Assembly: GCF_900103525.1 (NCBI RefSeq)
Contig: NZ_FNHN01000015.1
Coordinates: 59,549-123,548 of the forward strand
From: Bacillus sp. OK048
GTDB lineage: Bacteria; Bacillota; Bacilli; Bacillales; Cytobacillaceae
Direction: 5' to 3'
Length of the DNA: 64,000 nucleotides
A program made the translations under genes and the position numbers. The notes beneath the pieces were generated by a model. That model ran no database searches and was not told the origin of the DNA. It saw nothing but the letters and a program-made list of their open reading frames with translations. Of this stretch, positions 45,531-54,480 are shown piece after piece. Each line of letters opens with the position of its first letter. The first letter of the stretch is position 1.

Positions 45531-45843
45531 CAAAAACGCCCCAACCGTCAGAATAACCACCATGTGGTTTACTTAAGTTATTTAATTTATTCTGTATTTT
45601 AATTAATTCATTATAATTTAATAACATTCTTTTAGAGCAGCAACATGCCCACTCTTCCGTTTCGTCGTCTTGCTCTAAGAAACAATTGAATCCTTCTTTC
45701 TTTAGTACTTGCGATAATACTTCACCTATTGCTTTATCAGGCACGGCAACAAAAAAGTCCACTGAGTGTTGTTTTTTTAAATTTAATCCATCTTTATATA
45801 GACTATGTAAGGCATCTCCATCAGCATCATTTGGGAATTTCAT
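45523..45843 (-). CDS. RraB-like (RNase E inhibitor family fold) protein
   Basis: 106 residues from ATG 45843 (MKFPNDADGDALHSLYKDGL), 6 nt after GGAGG. The family pattern is D-x-D-x-x-A-L-x-x-L-x-x-x-G-x-x-L at the start and a terminal YSDGWGVFVE. In Gram-negatives RraB regulates RNase E; Bacillus has no RNase E, so this is a family-fold call only. A fragment of its upstream region is copied at 29492-29579. Confidence 0.75.
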   Translation of the reverse strand: MKFPNDADGDALHSLYKDGLNLKKQHSVDFFVAVPDKAIGEVLSQVLKKEGFNCFLEQDDETEEWACCCSKRMLLNYNELIKIQNKLNNLSKPHGGYSDGWGVFVE

Positions 45844-45980
45844 TCGTTTTTCCTCCATATTCTAATACATTCATTGTTTTCATTATAATTCACTTATATC
45901 TTTTCGACTAACCAAAAATTTTTATTGATCAAAAAGATATAAAGACTATGTGTGTTTACCCCATTAATAAAAAAATAACA

Positions 45981-46020
45981 GCCACTCTTAAACATTGATA
46001 TATCAACGTTTAAGAGTGGC
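45981..46020 (-). terminator. Intrinsic terminator after the quinone reductase gene
   Basis: GCCACTCTTAAAC/GTTTAAGAGTGGC, T7 on the minus-strand 3' side. Confidence 0.8.
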
Positions 46021-46113
46021 TTATCAATTAATTTCGGTGTGATTAAAAAATCGATTTCAGTATTGGGTATTTATTGGAAATGAAACAATTAATAAGTGGG
46101 GACTGTGTACTGA

Positions 46114-47049
46114 TTATTTAACTTTAATTACAATTTTCCCTTTGGCATGATGTGTCTCACTTAATTCATGTGCTTTTTGTAACGCCTCTGCTGAAAAACC
46201 AAATATACTTCCCACTTGAGGCTTAAGTATACCTTTCTCAAGTAATTCGCCTAATTCACCTAGCTGTTTACCATTTGGCGTTAACCAATAGGAGCTTACC
46301 GTTACTTGATACTTTTCTGCTAATGCGGAATCGGGCTGTCCGGCAATCGTTACTAGTCTGCCACCAGGCTTTAATACCTGGAAGTTTTTATTTAAAATAT
46401 CGCCGCCCATTGTATCAATAACTACATCATAATCACTTAATTCTTCTTCAAATTGTTGTGTACGGTAATTTATAACTTCATCTGCACCTAGCTCTTTTAC
46501 ATATGCTTCATTTTGTTCACTCGCTGTTGTAGCAACATAGGCACCTAAATGTTTTGCCATTTGAATGGCCAAACTTCCTACACCACCAGCTCCAGCATGG
46601 ATGAGCACTTTATCTCCTTGGTTAACTTTTGCATTATCCACAAGACACTGCCAAGCTGTTAAACCTGCTAATGGAATAGAGGCAGCTTCTTCAAATGTCA
46701 GGTTGCTAGGCTTTTTCGCAAGCAATTCCTCATCAACAGCTGTAAATTCCGCATAAGTACCTTTAGCGGTAGTATCCGGTCGCGCAAAAACCTCATCCCC
46801 GACATGATATTCCTTCACTTCACTCCCCACTTCAACGATTTTACCAGCAACATCCCAGCCAAGGATTATGGGGAATTTCCAATCAAGCATCTGCTTTAAG
46901 TAACCTACACGAAGCTTCCAATCAATCGGATTAATGGAGGTTGCATAAACCTCAACAAGTACTTGGTTTGCTTTTATTTCTGGTTTTGGCAGCTCCTGCT
47001 CTACCAACACATCTTTATTGCCATATTCATTGATGACAACTGCACGCAT
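46114..47049 (-). CDS. Zinc-free NADP-dependent quinone oxidoreductase (MDR family)
   Basis: 311 residues from ATG 47049 (MRAVVINEYGNKDVLVEQEL), after AAGGGAGTG. GroES-like N-terminal domain (DWKLRVGYLKQMLDWKFPII) and Rossmann domain HAGAGGVGSLAIQMAKHLGA (about 144-163). It lacks the Cys/His zinc ligands. It reduces quinones or enals with NADPH. Single gene with its own terminator. Confidence 0.9.
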   Translation of the reverse strand: MRAVVINEYGNKDVLVEQELPKPEIKANQVLVEVYATSINPIDWKLRVGYLKQMLDWKFPIILGWDVAGKIVEVGSEVKEYHVGDEVFARPDTTAKGTYAEFTAVDEELLAKKPSNLTFEEAASIPLAGLTAWQCLVDNAKVNQGDKVLIHAGAGGVGSLAIQMAKHLGAYVATTASEQNEAYVKELGADEVINYRTQQFEEELSDYDVVIDTMGGDILNKNFQVLKPGGRLVTIAGQPDSALAEKYQVTVSSYWLTPNGKQLGELGELLEKGILKPQVGSIFGFSAEALQKAHELSETHHAKGKIVIKVK

Positions 47050-47142
47050 GAATAGCACTCCCTTTTCCGAAATATATATGCAAGTTCTAGTATTCGTTTC
47101 TTCCTGTGAGGTCATTCCTTTTCGTAAGAGCTTAATAAAAAA

Positions 47143-47310
47143 CTAGGACCCTTAGTCACTTTAAAATAAGTAGGTACACTCATAAGCCCTTTTCGGCTAT
47201 TAAATCTTTATTTCCTTTCACCGCAAAAACTTTCTCCATCTCGTTCCCTGTCTTTCCAATCTATTTACCTAGAGGATAATCATCAATATAAAGGAATGGG
47301 TTTACTGATT
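47143..47310 (-). pseudogene. C-terminal gene remnant of unknown family, copy 2
   Basis: About 88% identical to 35055-35230. This copy has an in-frame TAG in YPLGK-stop-IGKTGNEMEKVFA and a one-base deletion before MSVPTYFKVTKGP. It is clearly non-coding now. Confidence 0.5.
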
Positions 47311-47404
47311 TATATTGATGATTTTTGAAATAAACGTAATGGAGTGCATAATTTTTACAATTATGCACTCTTACAGGATTGGATTTGACGTTGTCCCCAA
47401 TAAA

Positions 47405-48142
47405 TCAAGAAAATAAATCTGGTTTTTCTATTAGTAAGTGATTTAGCAAGTCTGTCATATTTACTGTGTCACATACTCTTACTGTTGCATCACCAAATTG
47501 TCCTTTGTACATAACTTGGTTATTTAGAAAAATATCTTCCACTCGATTGTATTTTTCAGAGGTATGACCAATATGCCTTCTTTGCGGTATGGAAATTTCC
47601 GTTTTATCCGGTAAGATTGTGTAAAGCATTTCGTGATCATCAGTCAATCGACCTGGTATATCAAGCCATTCCTCGACTCCATGAATATATGTACATCTTC
47701 GTAAATCGACTCCGATTAACAAGATGGTTGCCTTCTGATCGAGTAATTTCCCCCAGCTCGATTCGCGTGCACAAGGTGTGTCGAATTGTTCATTTCCCGC
47801 AATAAATTCATCTGCTTCTTTCCCCAGGGCAGCTACCGAATGCGTTGGATGCCATGAGCGAACAACACCCGGACGTTTTCGAAACAGTTCCGTTAATAAT
47901 CCAACACATGATGGTGAGTCATTGACATTAAATCGAGGATTCTCCGCATTAATATACGACCATGTATGGGTAGGAAAAACCAAAAGACCATTTTTCATAT
48001 ATTCTGAAAGTGCATCAAGGACAGTATCCGCCCCACCCTCTACTTGTCCCATACTTTTCATGGATGAATGAACAAGTAATGATCCATTTTCGTCGATCCC
48101 CAATTCTTTAAGTTGCTTTAATAAATCTTGTTTCTTGTACAT
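47405..48142 (-). CDS. AAC(3) family N-acetyltransferase (YokD-like)
   Basis: 245 residues from ATG 48142 (MYKKQDLLKQLKELGIDENG). Motifs: LLVHSSMKSMGQVEGGADTV, LLVFPTHTWSYINAENPRF, and VRSWHPTHSVAALGKEADEF with the family's SxHP core. Family members acetylate aminoglycoside position 3 or unrelated amines; chromosomal Bacillus YokD-type proteins are not proven resistance factors, so resistance should not be assumed. An internal piece is copied at 40164-40351. Confidence 0.88.
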   Translation of the reverse strand: MYKKQDLLKQLKELGIDENGSLLVHSSMKSMGQVEGGADTVLDALSEYMKNGLLVFPTHTWSYINAENPRFNVNDSPSCVGLLTELFRKRPGVVRSWHPTHSVAALGKEADEFIAGNEQFDTPCARESSWGKLLDQKATILLIGVDLRRCTYIHGVEEWLDIPGRLTDDHEMLYTILPDKTEISIPQRRHIGHTSEKYNRVEDIFLNNQVMYKGQFGDATVRVCDTVNMTDLLNHLLIEKPDLFS

Positions 48143-48366
48143 CACATTCAACCTTTCAATCTTTCAATATACCAAAAGAATACCATATTTGGATTATTTG
48201 TCTATGTTACTGGTGATTTGCAATACGCTGCCTTTTCACCAATGCCCCCCGTTAAATACTGAAAAATAATTTTTTATTTTTGATGAAACCGCCGTTTCTT
48301 TCCTTCTCTTACTGCATGTACTATATAGTGAACACAATAATAATATATAGAATCGAGGTGAATGAT

Positions 48367-48528
48367 GTGGGAATAAGAAAAATGCGTTGTTGCGAATATG
48401 AAATTTGCGGTATAACAATAAGACGATGCATTCCAGCAGATCAAACATGTGAGGATCTTGTTATTCCATCAACTGGCTCAACCCTGGTTGATGATTGTGA
48501 AGATTGTCCAGAATGTCCTGAAAGTTAA
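48367..48528 (+). CDS. Small cysteine-rich protein, 53 residues
   Basis: From GTG 48367 (GAGGTG ribosome site): VGIRKMRCCEYEICGITIRR, then CIPADQTCEDLVIP and a tail DDCEDCPECPES. Eight Cys in 53 residues suggest metal binding or disulfides; it could be a spore-coat or bacteriocin-like peptide. No signal peptide. It has its own terminator. Family not recognised. Confidence 0.55.
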   Translation: MGIRKMRCCEYEICGITIRRCIPADQTCEDLVIPSTGSTLVDDCEDCPECPES

Positions 48529-48566
48529 CTACTCAAATTACATCAAAACAAACACCAATCTAACTA

Positions 48567-48597
48567 GATAGAAGTGTCAAGAGACGCTTCTATTTTT
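48567..48597 (+). terminator. Intrinsic terminator after the Cys-rich gene
   Basis: ATAGAAGTGTC/GACGCTTCTAT then TTTTTCTT. Confidence 0.7.
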
Positions 48598-48633
48598 CTT
48601 CTGTTGTGACGCAATTTAGGTTTAGTTCAATAA

Positions 48634-48668
48634 AAAAGGGTTGCCACAACAACCCCGCTGTTTTACTA
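48634..48668 (-). terminator. Intrinsic terminator after the LysR gene
   Basis: GGGTTG/CAACCC stem with flanking A-rich (plus) tract giving T6 on the minus strand. Confidence 0.6.
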
Positions 48669-48705
48669 TGCTCTCGTTACTAGGCTATTTCAATTAAAGA
48701 CAATG

Positions 48706-49584
48706 TTAAAGTTGTGAATGTCTATAATATCCCTTTACTAGATCCATAAAATTTTTGGCTGGTGTTGAGACATAATGATGTTCAAGCAAAATGACTCCTA
48801 AAGAAGATGTCATATTGGCATTGCTTAAAGGTGCCGAGTAAAGACTTTTTGTCCCGTAGACATCAAAAACAGATTTTGGCACAATTGTTACCCCTGTTCC
48901 CCCCTTCACCAATTCCATTAATACATGCATATCAGAGCATTCCGCAATATTTTTTAGTTGAAGCTTTTGACTAGTAAATGCTTCAAGAATCGTATTATAT
49001 ATACCCAGCCCCTCTGTACTAGGTAAAATAAGGGGCATTTGTGCAACCTCTTCTAAGGATATAGTGTGAACTTCCCTATTACTGACGAAAATAAAAGGCT
49101 CATTTATAAGATGATGGTAAACCAAACCTCGATGTTCAAGCGGAAGACGTACAAATGCCATTTCAATCGCTCTGGTTTTAACCATTTCTGCTAAATAAAA
49201 TGAATCATTTTGGACAATTTTTAACGATACATGGGGATAGTTTCTGTGGAAGGTTTGGAGCATTTCTGAAAATCCCGAAACAGATAAGGTATTTATTCCT
49301 ATATTGAGTGCGCCCTTTTTTCCCTCCTCCGTATCCTGTATTTCATTTTTCATTTCTTCAAAACTATTGACGAGATGCAAAGCCCGTTGATAGAGTAGCT
49401 TTCCCTTATCGGTTAACTCCATACTCTTCCCATTTCTCTCGATTAATTTAACACCTAATTCATCCTCCATTTGTTTCAATTGTATGCTTAGAGGTGGCTG
49501 CGACAAATGAAGCCTATTAGCAGCGGCAGTTATATTCTTTTCTTCAGCAATAGCGATAAAATACCGCAATTTTTTAATGTCCAT
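48706..49584 (-). CDS. LysR family transcriptional regulator
   Basis: 292 residues. N-terminal winged HTH MDIKKLRYFIAIAEEKNITA...AANRLHLSQPPLSIQLKQME (1-45), and a C-terminal periplasmic-binding-like effector domain (about 90-290; GALNIGINTLSVSGFSEMLQ). It is divergent from the NCS2 purine permease at 49693, 108 bp apart, so it probably regulates that permease, as is usual for LysR pairs. The AT-rich palindromic stretch at 49603-49640 could be its binding site. Confidence 0.92.
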   Translation of the reverse strand: MDIKKLRYFIAIAEEKNITAAANRLHLSQPPLSIQLKQMEDELGVKLIERNGKSMELTDKGKLLYQRALHLVNSFEEMKNEIQDTEEGKKGALNIGINTLSVSGFSEMLQTFHRNYPHVSLKIVQNDSFYLAEMVKTRAIEMAFVRLPLEHRGLVYHHLINEPFIFVSNREVHTISLEEVAQMPLILPSTEGLGIYNTILEAFTSQKLQLKNIAECSDMHVLMELVKGGTGVTIVPKSVFDVYGTKSLYSAPLSNANMTSSLGVILLEHHYVSTPAKNFMDLVKGYYRHSQL

Positions 49585-49599
49585 AAATTTCTCCTTCTA

Positions 49600-49645
49600 T
49601 TTAAAAAATATATGGTTTTTATATAAATTATATATTTCTAATATA
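49600..49645. promoter_or_regulatory. AT-rich dyad between lysR and permease, candidate LysR site
   Basis: ATATATGG...ATATAAATTATATAT contains overlapping dyads and T-N11-A spacings in the divergent promoter region. Confidence 0.3.
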
Positions 49646-49692
49646 CCCCTTGTCCATGATACGATAACGAACGAACTAGAAGGGAGACTGAC

Positions 49693-50979
49693 ATGGATCG
49701 TCTATTTAAGTTAACGCAACATGGTACGACACTTACAAAAGAATTTTCTGCAGGTTTTATTTCTTACATAACCGTGGTCTACATTATTATTGTCAATGCT
49801 ACGATTTTGGCTGCAGCTGGTATTCCCTTGGAGGCAGGAATCATTGCAACCATATTAACTAGTTTTATGGGATGTTTAATAATTGGCTTTTGGAGTAATA
49901 CCCCTATACTCCTTATTCCAGGTATGGGGCTCAATGCGATGTTCACTTATACAATCGTTCAATCTGGGGGATTTACTTGGCAGGAGGCGTTGGCGATGGT
50001 TTTCGTTGCAGGGCTGATTTTCATTGTAATTGCCTTTACACCCCTTGCAAAAGTGATTACGTCCTCGATTCCTAATTCCTTAAAGGAAGCCATAACCATT
50101 GGGATCGGAATCTTATTGATATTAATTGGGTTTGACAATGCTGGTATTATTACGGGTTCTGAGCACACCTTGCTTGCAATCGGAGATTTAAGCAGTCCCC
50201 AAGCTGTCACTACATTTATTGGTTTGATCATTACGGTTATATTATTTGTTAAAAATATACCGGGAAACCTTCTTCTAAGTATTTTAATTACATCGTTGCT
50301 ATCGATTTGGTTTGGAGGAGCTACCTTCGAAGGGATATCTCTTACGATTCCATCTTTACAAGAATACATTGGCGTTTTTGGACAATTATCGTGGGCACAA
50401 GCAGGGAACTTGGTCTTCTGGCTGACTTCCATCTCTTTTGCAATGGTGATTGTCTTTGAAAATATTGGTTTGATTCATGGTCATAGCAAGATGTTAAATC
50501 GTTATGAGAGTGATAAGACATCACTACAGGCTACAGCGATTTCGGTATTATCATCAGGAATATTTGGTACGAGTCCCACTGTAGCATCTGTGGAATCAGC
50601 AGCTGGAATAACAGCCGGCGGAAGAACAGGGTTAACCAGCATCGTGACAGGACTATTGTTTCTTGTTTCGATATTGTTCATTCCAGTTATTAAAATGGTT
50701 CCGACAAGTGCGGTTTCGCCTATTCTGATATTAATAGGGGTTCTTATGTTGCAAAACATTGTTAATATTTCCATCGATGATCTGACAGAGAGCTTACCAG
50801 CACTTCTCATTATTGTATTAATTCCTTTAACCTATAGCATTGCAGATGGTATGGCAATCGGCTTTGTTCTATATCCATTGTTGAAGCTTTTAATGGGGAA
50901 AGGAAGGGAAGTTCACCCTGCACTTTATTTGATTGCCCTTCTGTTTTTTAGCAATTTTGTTATTCAATACGCATTTTAA
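49693..50979 (+). CDS. NCS2/AzgA family purine (guanine/hypoxanthine/adenine) permease
   Basis: 428 residues, about 12-13 TM helices. It starts MDRLFKLTQHGTTLTKEFSA, the AzgA/PbuG-type opening, followed by the signature PGMGLNAMFTYTIV (about 77-90) and FGTSPTVASVESAAGITAGG (about 293-312). It imports purine bases by proton symport. The start follows GAAGGGAG. Divergent LysR gene. Confidence 0.92.
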   Translation: MDRLFKLTQHGTTLTKEFSAGFISYITVVYIIIVNATILAAAGIPLEAGIIATILTSFMGCLIIGFWSNTPILLIPGMGLNAMFTYTIVQSGGFTWQEALAMVFVAGLIFIVIAFTPLAKVITSSIPNSLKEAITIGIGILLILIGFDNAGIITGSEHTLLAIGDLSSPQAVTTFIGLIITVILFVKNIPGNLLLSILITSLLSIWFGGATFEGISLTIPSLQEYIGVFGQLSWAQAGNLVFWLTSISFAMVIVFENIGLIHGHSKMLNRYESDKTSLQATAISVLSSGIFGTSPTVASVESAAGITAGGRTGLTSIVTGLLFLVSILFIPVIKMVPTSAVSPILILIGVLMLQNIVNISIDDLTESLPALLIIVLIPLTYSIADGMAIGFVLYPLLKLLMGKGREVHPALYLIALLFFSNFVIQYAF

Positions 50980-50984
50980 GTATA

Positions 50985-51120
50985 CAGAATAGAAGCGGGC
51001 TAAACCATAAAGTGTTTTTGCGGAATACATTGGACGCTCGGTGAATGGTTGATAAAAAGTAATGATTAAAGGGTGTATCATTTCAAACAAATCAATTCCC
51101 AACTCATTTGTTAATTTTCC
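50985..51120 (-). pseudogene. Possible gene remnant
   Basis: The minus strand reads LTNELGIDLFEMIHPLIITF then YQPFTERPMYSAKTLYGLAR, which looks protein-like but has no start, and overlaps the permease's end in a convergent position. Family not identified. Confidence 0.3.
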
Positions 51121-51183
51121 GGACTATTACCTAAATTTAATATCACTTTAATAACTATTATTCTGAAAATGGAGGTTTGAATT

Positions 51184-51372
51184 ATGTACGAATATAAATT
51201 TGTTCAAATTAAACTTAGTAAATGGAACAACGCACCGAAAGAAAATTATCATGAAATCATTGCCAACCATGCGAAGGATGGTTGGAGATTCGTCCAATTA
51301 TTTGCCCCTGTTACATCTGGAAACGGTTCATCTTCATTTTTTGAGATTATTTTTGAAAGACCCCTTCATTAA
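51184..51372 (+). CDS. DUF4177 protein
   Basis: 62 residues: MYEYKFVQIKLSKWNNAPKE, then YHEIIANHAKDGWRFVQLFA and SSFFEIIFERP. This is the DUF4177 pattern (YEYKFV, GWR, IFER). Start 5 nt after GGAGG. Function unknown. A CCCCTTCATTAATGAGGGG terminator overlaps its stop (51361-51380). Confidence 0.85.
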   Translation: MYEYKFVQIKLSKWNNAPKENYHEIIANHAKDGWRFVQLFAPVTSGNGSSSFFEIIFERPLH

Positions 51373-51380
51373 TGAGGGGG
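51361..51380 (+). terminator. Terminator overlapping the DUF4177 stop
   Basis: CCCCTTCATTAATGAGGGG, a compact GC-capped palindrome followed by CATTTAAAG. Confidence 0.5.
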
Positions 51381-51552
51381 CATTTAAAGTTCTCTATTAT
51401 ATAAAAGAAAGCATGATAAGAACAGTGTTAACCAATAAATTTTCTTATGAGCTAAGTTCAATTCGAGAGGAGCTCCCGTTAATTTAGAACTTTGGGAAGG
51501 TCAGAAGCCTTATAAACAAACAACTAAGGAACTTTTCCTCGGCTGTCTCTTT

Positions 51553-52068
51553 TTAATCAACATATTTCAATTCAGTACCATTATTAAAAATTATTTCACA
51601 CATGAATTGGGTATAGTCTGCAGGGAGGTCAAATGAGTTTAGAATTTGATTTATAGCATCCTTTTTGTTCGTGTCTTTAGAAATAGTCAGTTTTTTAACT
51701 TTTGGATAAATACTATCGAATGCAGCTTCCCCGCTCAGGTGTTCATTATTTATTTCATCATCAACTTCTCCTCCAATAAAACCTGAGTTGTCGTGATTAA
51801 TCTTCGCTTCATACTCTTTTTGCTCGCCGTAAGATACCTTTAAATCAATTTCAGTGAAATCCAATTTTTCCAGTTGCGACTTCATTTCATATTGAACTTG
51901 TATATTTTGAAGATTATTGGAATAATTAACATTGGTTGTTTTACCAATATTATTCTGTGTAACATTTTTTTGATCTGTATTATTATCTGTTTCATTTGTT
52001 TGGTCGCCACAAGCGGTTAATAAGACGATACAAAATACAGATAAGAAGATATACAAAATTCGTTTCAT
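51553..52068 (-). CDS. YusW-like lipoprotein
   Basis: 171 residues. Signal peptide with lipobox VLLTACG (Cys about 20), an Asn/Thr-rich linker (about 22-52), then a YusW-type domain (about 60-170: LEKLDFTEIDLKVSYGEQKE; a C-terminal YTQFMCEIIFNNGTELKYVD). Membrane-anchored, extracytoplasmic; function unknown. Confidence 0.8.
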   Translation of the reverse strand: MKRILYIFLSVFCIVLLTACGDQTNETDNNTDQKNVTQNNIGKTTNVNYSNNLQNIQVQYEMKSQLEKLDFTEIDLKVSYGEQKEYEAKINHDNSGFIGGEVDDEINNEHLSGEAAFDSIYPKVKKLTISKDTNKKDAINQILNSFDLPADYTQFMCEIIFNNGTELKYVD

Positions 52069-52079
52069 TTTTCGCCTCC

Positions 52080-52712
52080 ATCCGAGTGCCAGTATGCTGT
52101 AATCCTAAAAATAGATAGTATAACTTCTGGTTACTCTTCATTTTCTTTCGTCATCGTCTTTCCTCCTTAGTAATCTACATACTAAGAGGTTGTCCAAAAT
52201 CTTAGAAAAAATGACGAACGAACATTTTGCACCCTACCAATTAAATTTGTTCTAGTTAAATTAGAACAATCCATAGTCCTTCTTCACCTATCTACATGAG
52301 TTTAGTAAATCCTTTCATAATTGATATTCCTTTAAAATTTTCTGTTCGCTCTATTCAATGGCCCTATTACTGACCCTTGCTTACTTTCATGGGTCTTGAT
52401 CCAAGTAGGATTTACGATACTTTCGGAACACCTACTTGTTCACTTCACTTGCTTAGATCATTTAAAGATTCCTTATTAAGTTAACGCTCCGTTCCTTCAA
52501 TAAGAAAAGTGCGTCTCCACTTAAACTAGAAACGCTTCTTTTTCTGAAAATATATTAGATTAGTTAATCAATCAGAGGAAATGTTAAGAATGCCATTTGG
52601 AATAATGCCTTATTGGTTGGTTTAATTTTAAAGAAATAAGGACCTTTATGTGGGTCCTTTGCTTTTTGATAAATTATCAAACATAATTCTTTAACCCAGC
52701 CTTAAATATAAC
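52080..52712. other. Intergenic region holding one array-type core and two hairpins
   Basis: GCTCCGTTCCTTCAATAAG at 52486-52504 matches the array cores further right. Hairpins are at 52506-52543 (AAGTGCGTCTC/GAAACGCTT-type) and at 52637-52663 (AAGGACC/GGGTCCTTT), the latter probably ending the gene at 52713. A strong AAGGAGG before a seven-codon ORF (MTKENEE, near 52155) may mark a lost gene. Confidence 0.45.
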
Positions 52713-53222
52713 TTAGGATTTAGGCAATGTGATGGATTGTTTCACTTTATTCTGGATCGAATTGAACGTATCTCTTCCAAAAAAAGCATCCGCTTTACTT
52801 TTTATTTCTTTTAGCATTACATCATTTTCAGCTAACGTTTCTCTAATTTTTTGTATAAGTAGTAAGGCATTTTGACCAGAAATTTGTTGGGCTACCCTTT
52901 CGAGTAGAACCTTGGTATCAACTGAGAATCTTTCCGCAAAACTATGACACATTGCCATATTAATCCGAAGCGCCTCACGATATTCGTTTGCAAATGCTCT
53001 CCTTATACACCCTCTAACACCTGCGTATCCATATGAAATCTCCGATGCAGCTCTGTAAAATAAGATCATTCCATCTGCATGACTTGATTCTGGATTTAAT
53101 CGTAGTTCGGTTATTAATGACATTAATCTTCGTACCATTGGTTTTGCCGCATCCATTGTATGCCACCATTCCAGCAACCGCTGCCTCTCGTCCGTATCCA
53201 TTACCAATGGTTTATTTAGCAC
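52713..53222 (-). CDS. Hypothetical protein, paralogue of its neighbour
   Basis: 169 residues from GTG 53222 (GGAGAGG before it). All-helical, soluble. It contains ASEISYGYAGVRGCIRRAFA then EYREALRI, which aligns with DIGYGFDSVQGTINRLRMGE in the gene just upstream, so the two are diverged tandem duplicates. Family not recognised. Confidence 0.55.
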   Translation of the reverse strand: MLNKPLVMDTDERQRLLEWWHTMDAAKPMVRRLMSLITELRLNPESSHADGMILFYRAASEISYGYAGVRGCIRRAFANEYREALRINMAMCHSFAERFSVDTKVLLERVAQQISGQNALLLIQKIRETLAENDVMLKEIKSKADAFFGRDTFNSIQNKVKQSITLPKS

Positions 53223-53236
53223 TTTTCCCTCTCCTC

Positions 53237-53743
53237 TCAAAGTCGTGGGATTGCTTGAATATTTTCGATACGAGAATGTATTTCATACCATTTATCACCC
53301 AGTAACTCTTGACTTAATCTAATTGCTTCTCCTATCGTTTCACCTATTTGTTTGTTGAAATATCGGCTTTGCTCGACTAAATAATATACATCTTGCGATG
53401 CCCCATTTACTGCTAATTCAAAATTCGGACTTAATTGTTTTTCACTAATTCTCAATGTATCAAGATCAAAAACAAGCATTTCATATGCAAGGGAAATAAA
53501 TTCTCCCATTCGTAGCCGATTAATGGTTCCCTGTACTGAATCAAAACCATAACCAATATCAGCAACTGATGCATGGTAAGGATTAAGACCAGGTTTTGTT
53601 CTCAAGGAGGGGATGGATCGAAAACCTGTGGTAATCGAGCAGACCACCTCTTTTGCAGCCATTCCTCTTTCTAATACAGTAGATATGGCTTCAAGATAAG
53701 ATTCTCTTTGATAGAAGTTATGCTCTTTAAAAGTATATGTCAT
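53237..53743 (-). CDS. Hypothetical protein, paralogue of its neighbour
   Basis: 168 residues from ATG 53743 (MTYTFKEHNFYQRESYLEAI), 6 nt after AGGAGAG. Helical, soluble. Shares the YG-x-x-x-V-x-G-x-I-x-R-x-x-x-x-E core with 52713-53222, which follows after 14 nt and is co-transcribed. Unknown function. Confidence 0.55.
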   Translation of the reverse strand: MTYTFKEHNFYQRESYLEAISTVLERGMAAKEVVCSITTGFRSIPSLRTKPGLNPYHASVADIGYGFDSVQGTINRLRMGEFISLAYEMLVFDLDTLRISEKQLSPNFELAVNGASQDVYYLVEQSRYFNKQIGETIGEAIRLSQELLGDKWYEIHSRIENIQAIPRL

Positions 53744-53888
53744 AATTTTCTCTCCTAATAAATTCTTAACTTTTAAATACATCTCTATTAGGTAATATGA
53801 GGGCATGCCAGTTTAAATTAATTTCAATTTTGCATTATGTTTTTCGGGCTAATGCTAAGATCACTATTGTAATTGCTTTTCCTTAAAT

Positions 53889-54199
53889 TTATTGTTTGAG
53901 TGATTTAATTAGGTCTAGCCCTGCTTGCTTAAATGCACGAATTTCTTTAGCTGCACTTTCACTATCTTTGTTCATTTTCCCTAAAATTGGGGAGGTGGGT
54001 TGTTTGTGATATAACATCGATTCTACATCTCTTGCTTGATTTAAATGTGTTTCAAAATCATCACCAAATTTTAAAGCTGTTTTTATAAGCGACTCAGTCT
54101 ATCGGCAAACCATTCGGGTGCAGCTAACATTTTATTATACAGCTCATACTTACATGACCAGGTAATTGAGGCTGATTTTGAATGGTTAACCTCCTTCAT
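53889..54199 (-). pseudogene. Frameshifted hypothetical gene
   Basis: ATG 54199 starts MKEVNHSKSASITWSCKYEL then YNKMLAAPEWFADRL, where the frame shifts (near 54095). It resumes as SLIKTALKFGDDFETHLNQA ... AFKQAGLDLIKSLKQ and stops at 53889. About 100 residues in all, family unknown. Confidence 0.5.
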
Positions 54200-54354
54200 G
54201 GTGACTTTATTACTAATGATATTTACATAATAATGAGATTATGCTTTGGACAGGAACAGTTCTCCTATGTATTTCATTGAGGAATACAAAAAAATAGGGT
54301 AGCAAAAAATTGGAGGGAGGAAATTTTATCAACTATTATATTATATTAGATTCT

Positions 54355-54480
54355 ATCCGAAATTGGGACTGATGATAAAAAAACAGTTCCCAAGTGCAAC
54401 TCATATGTGTTCCTGGGCTGGTTTGGTTCCTGGACAAAACGAAAGTGCTGGCAAAAGGAAATCAGCGAAAACAAAAAAAG
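54355..54480 (+). mobile_element. IS110-family transposase remnant
   Basis: The plus frame reads QFPSATHMCSWAGLVPGQNE then SAGKRKSAKTKK, the Transposase_20 core of IS110/IS1111 enzymes (FPSAxHLASWAGLxPGxxES-SAGKRKSG). A frameshift precedes it (SEIGTD) and decay follows. It lies at the left border of the cassette array. Confidence 0.75.

Noticed and set aside
47405..48142. Calling the AAC(3) family gene an aminoglycoside resistance gene
   Set aside because: Family membership is clear, but chromosomal YokD-type proteins are not established resistance determinants; nothing in the sequence shows substrate.
49959..50810. Minus-strand ORFs of 60-157 codons opposite the purine permease
   Set aside because: Antisense shadows of TM-helix codons, no ribosome sites.
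52320..52500. tRNA-like sequence
   Set aside because: No cloverleaf can be drawn and no TPsiC-like arm pairs; it is decayed intergenic sequence with an array-type core.
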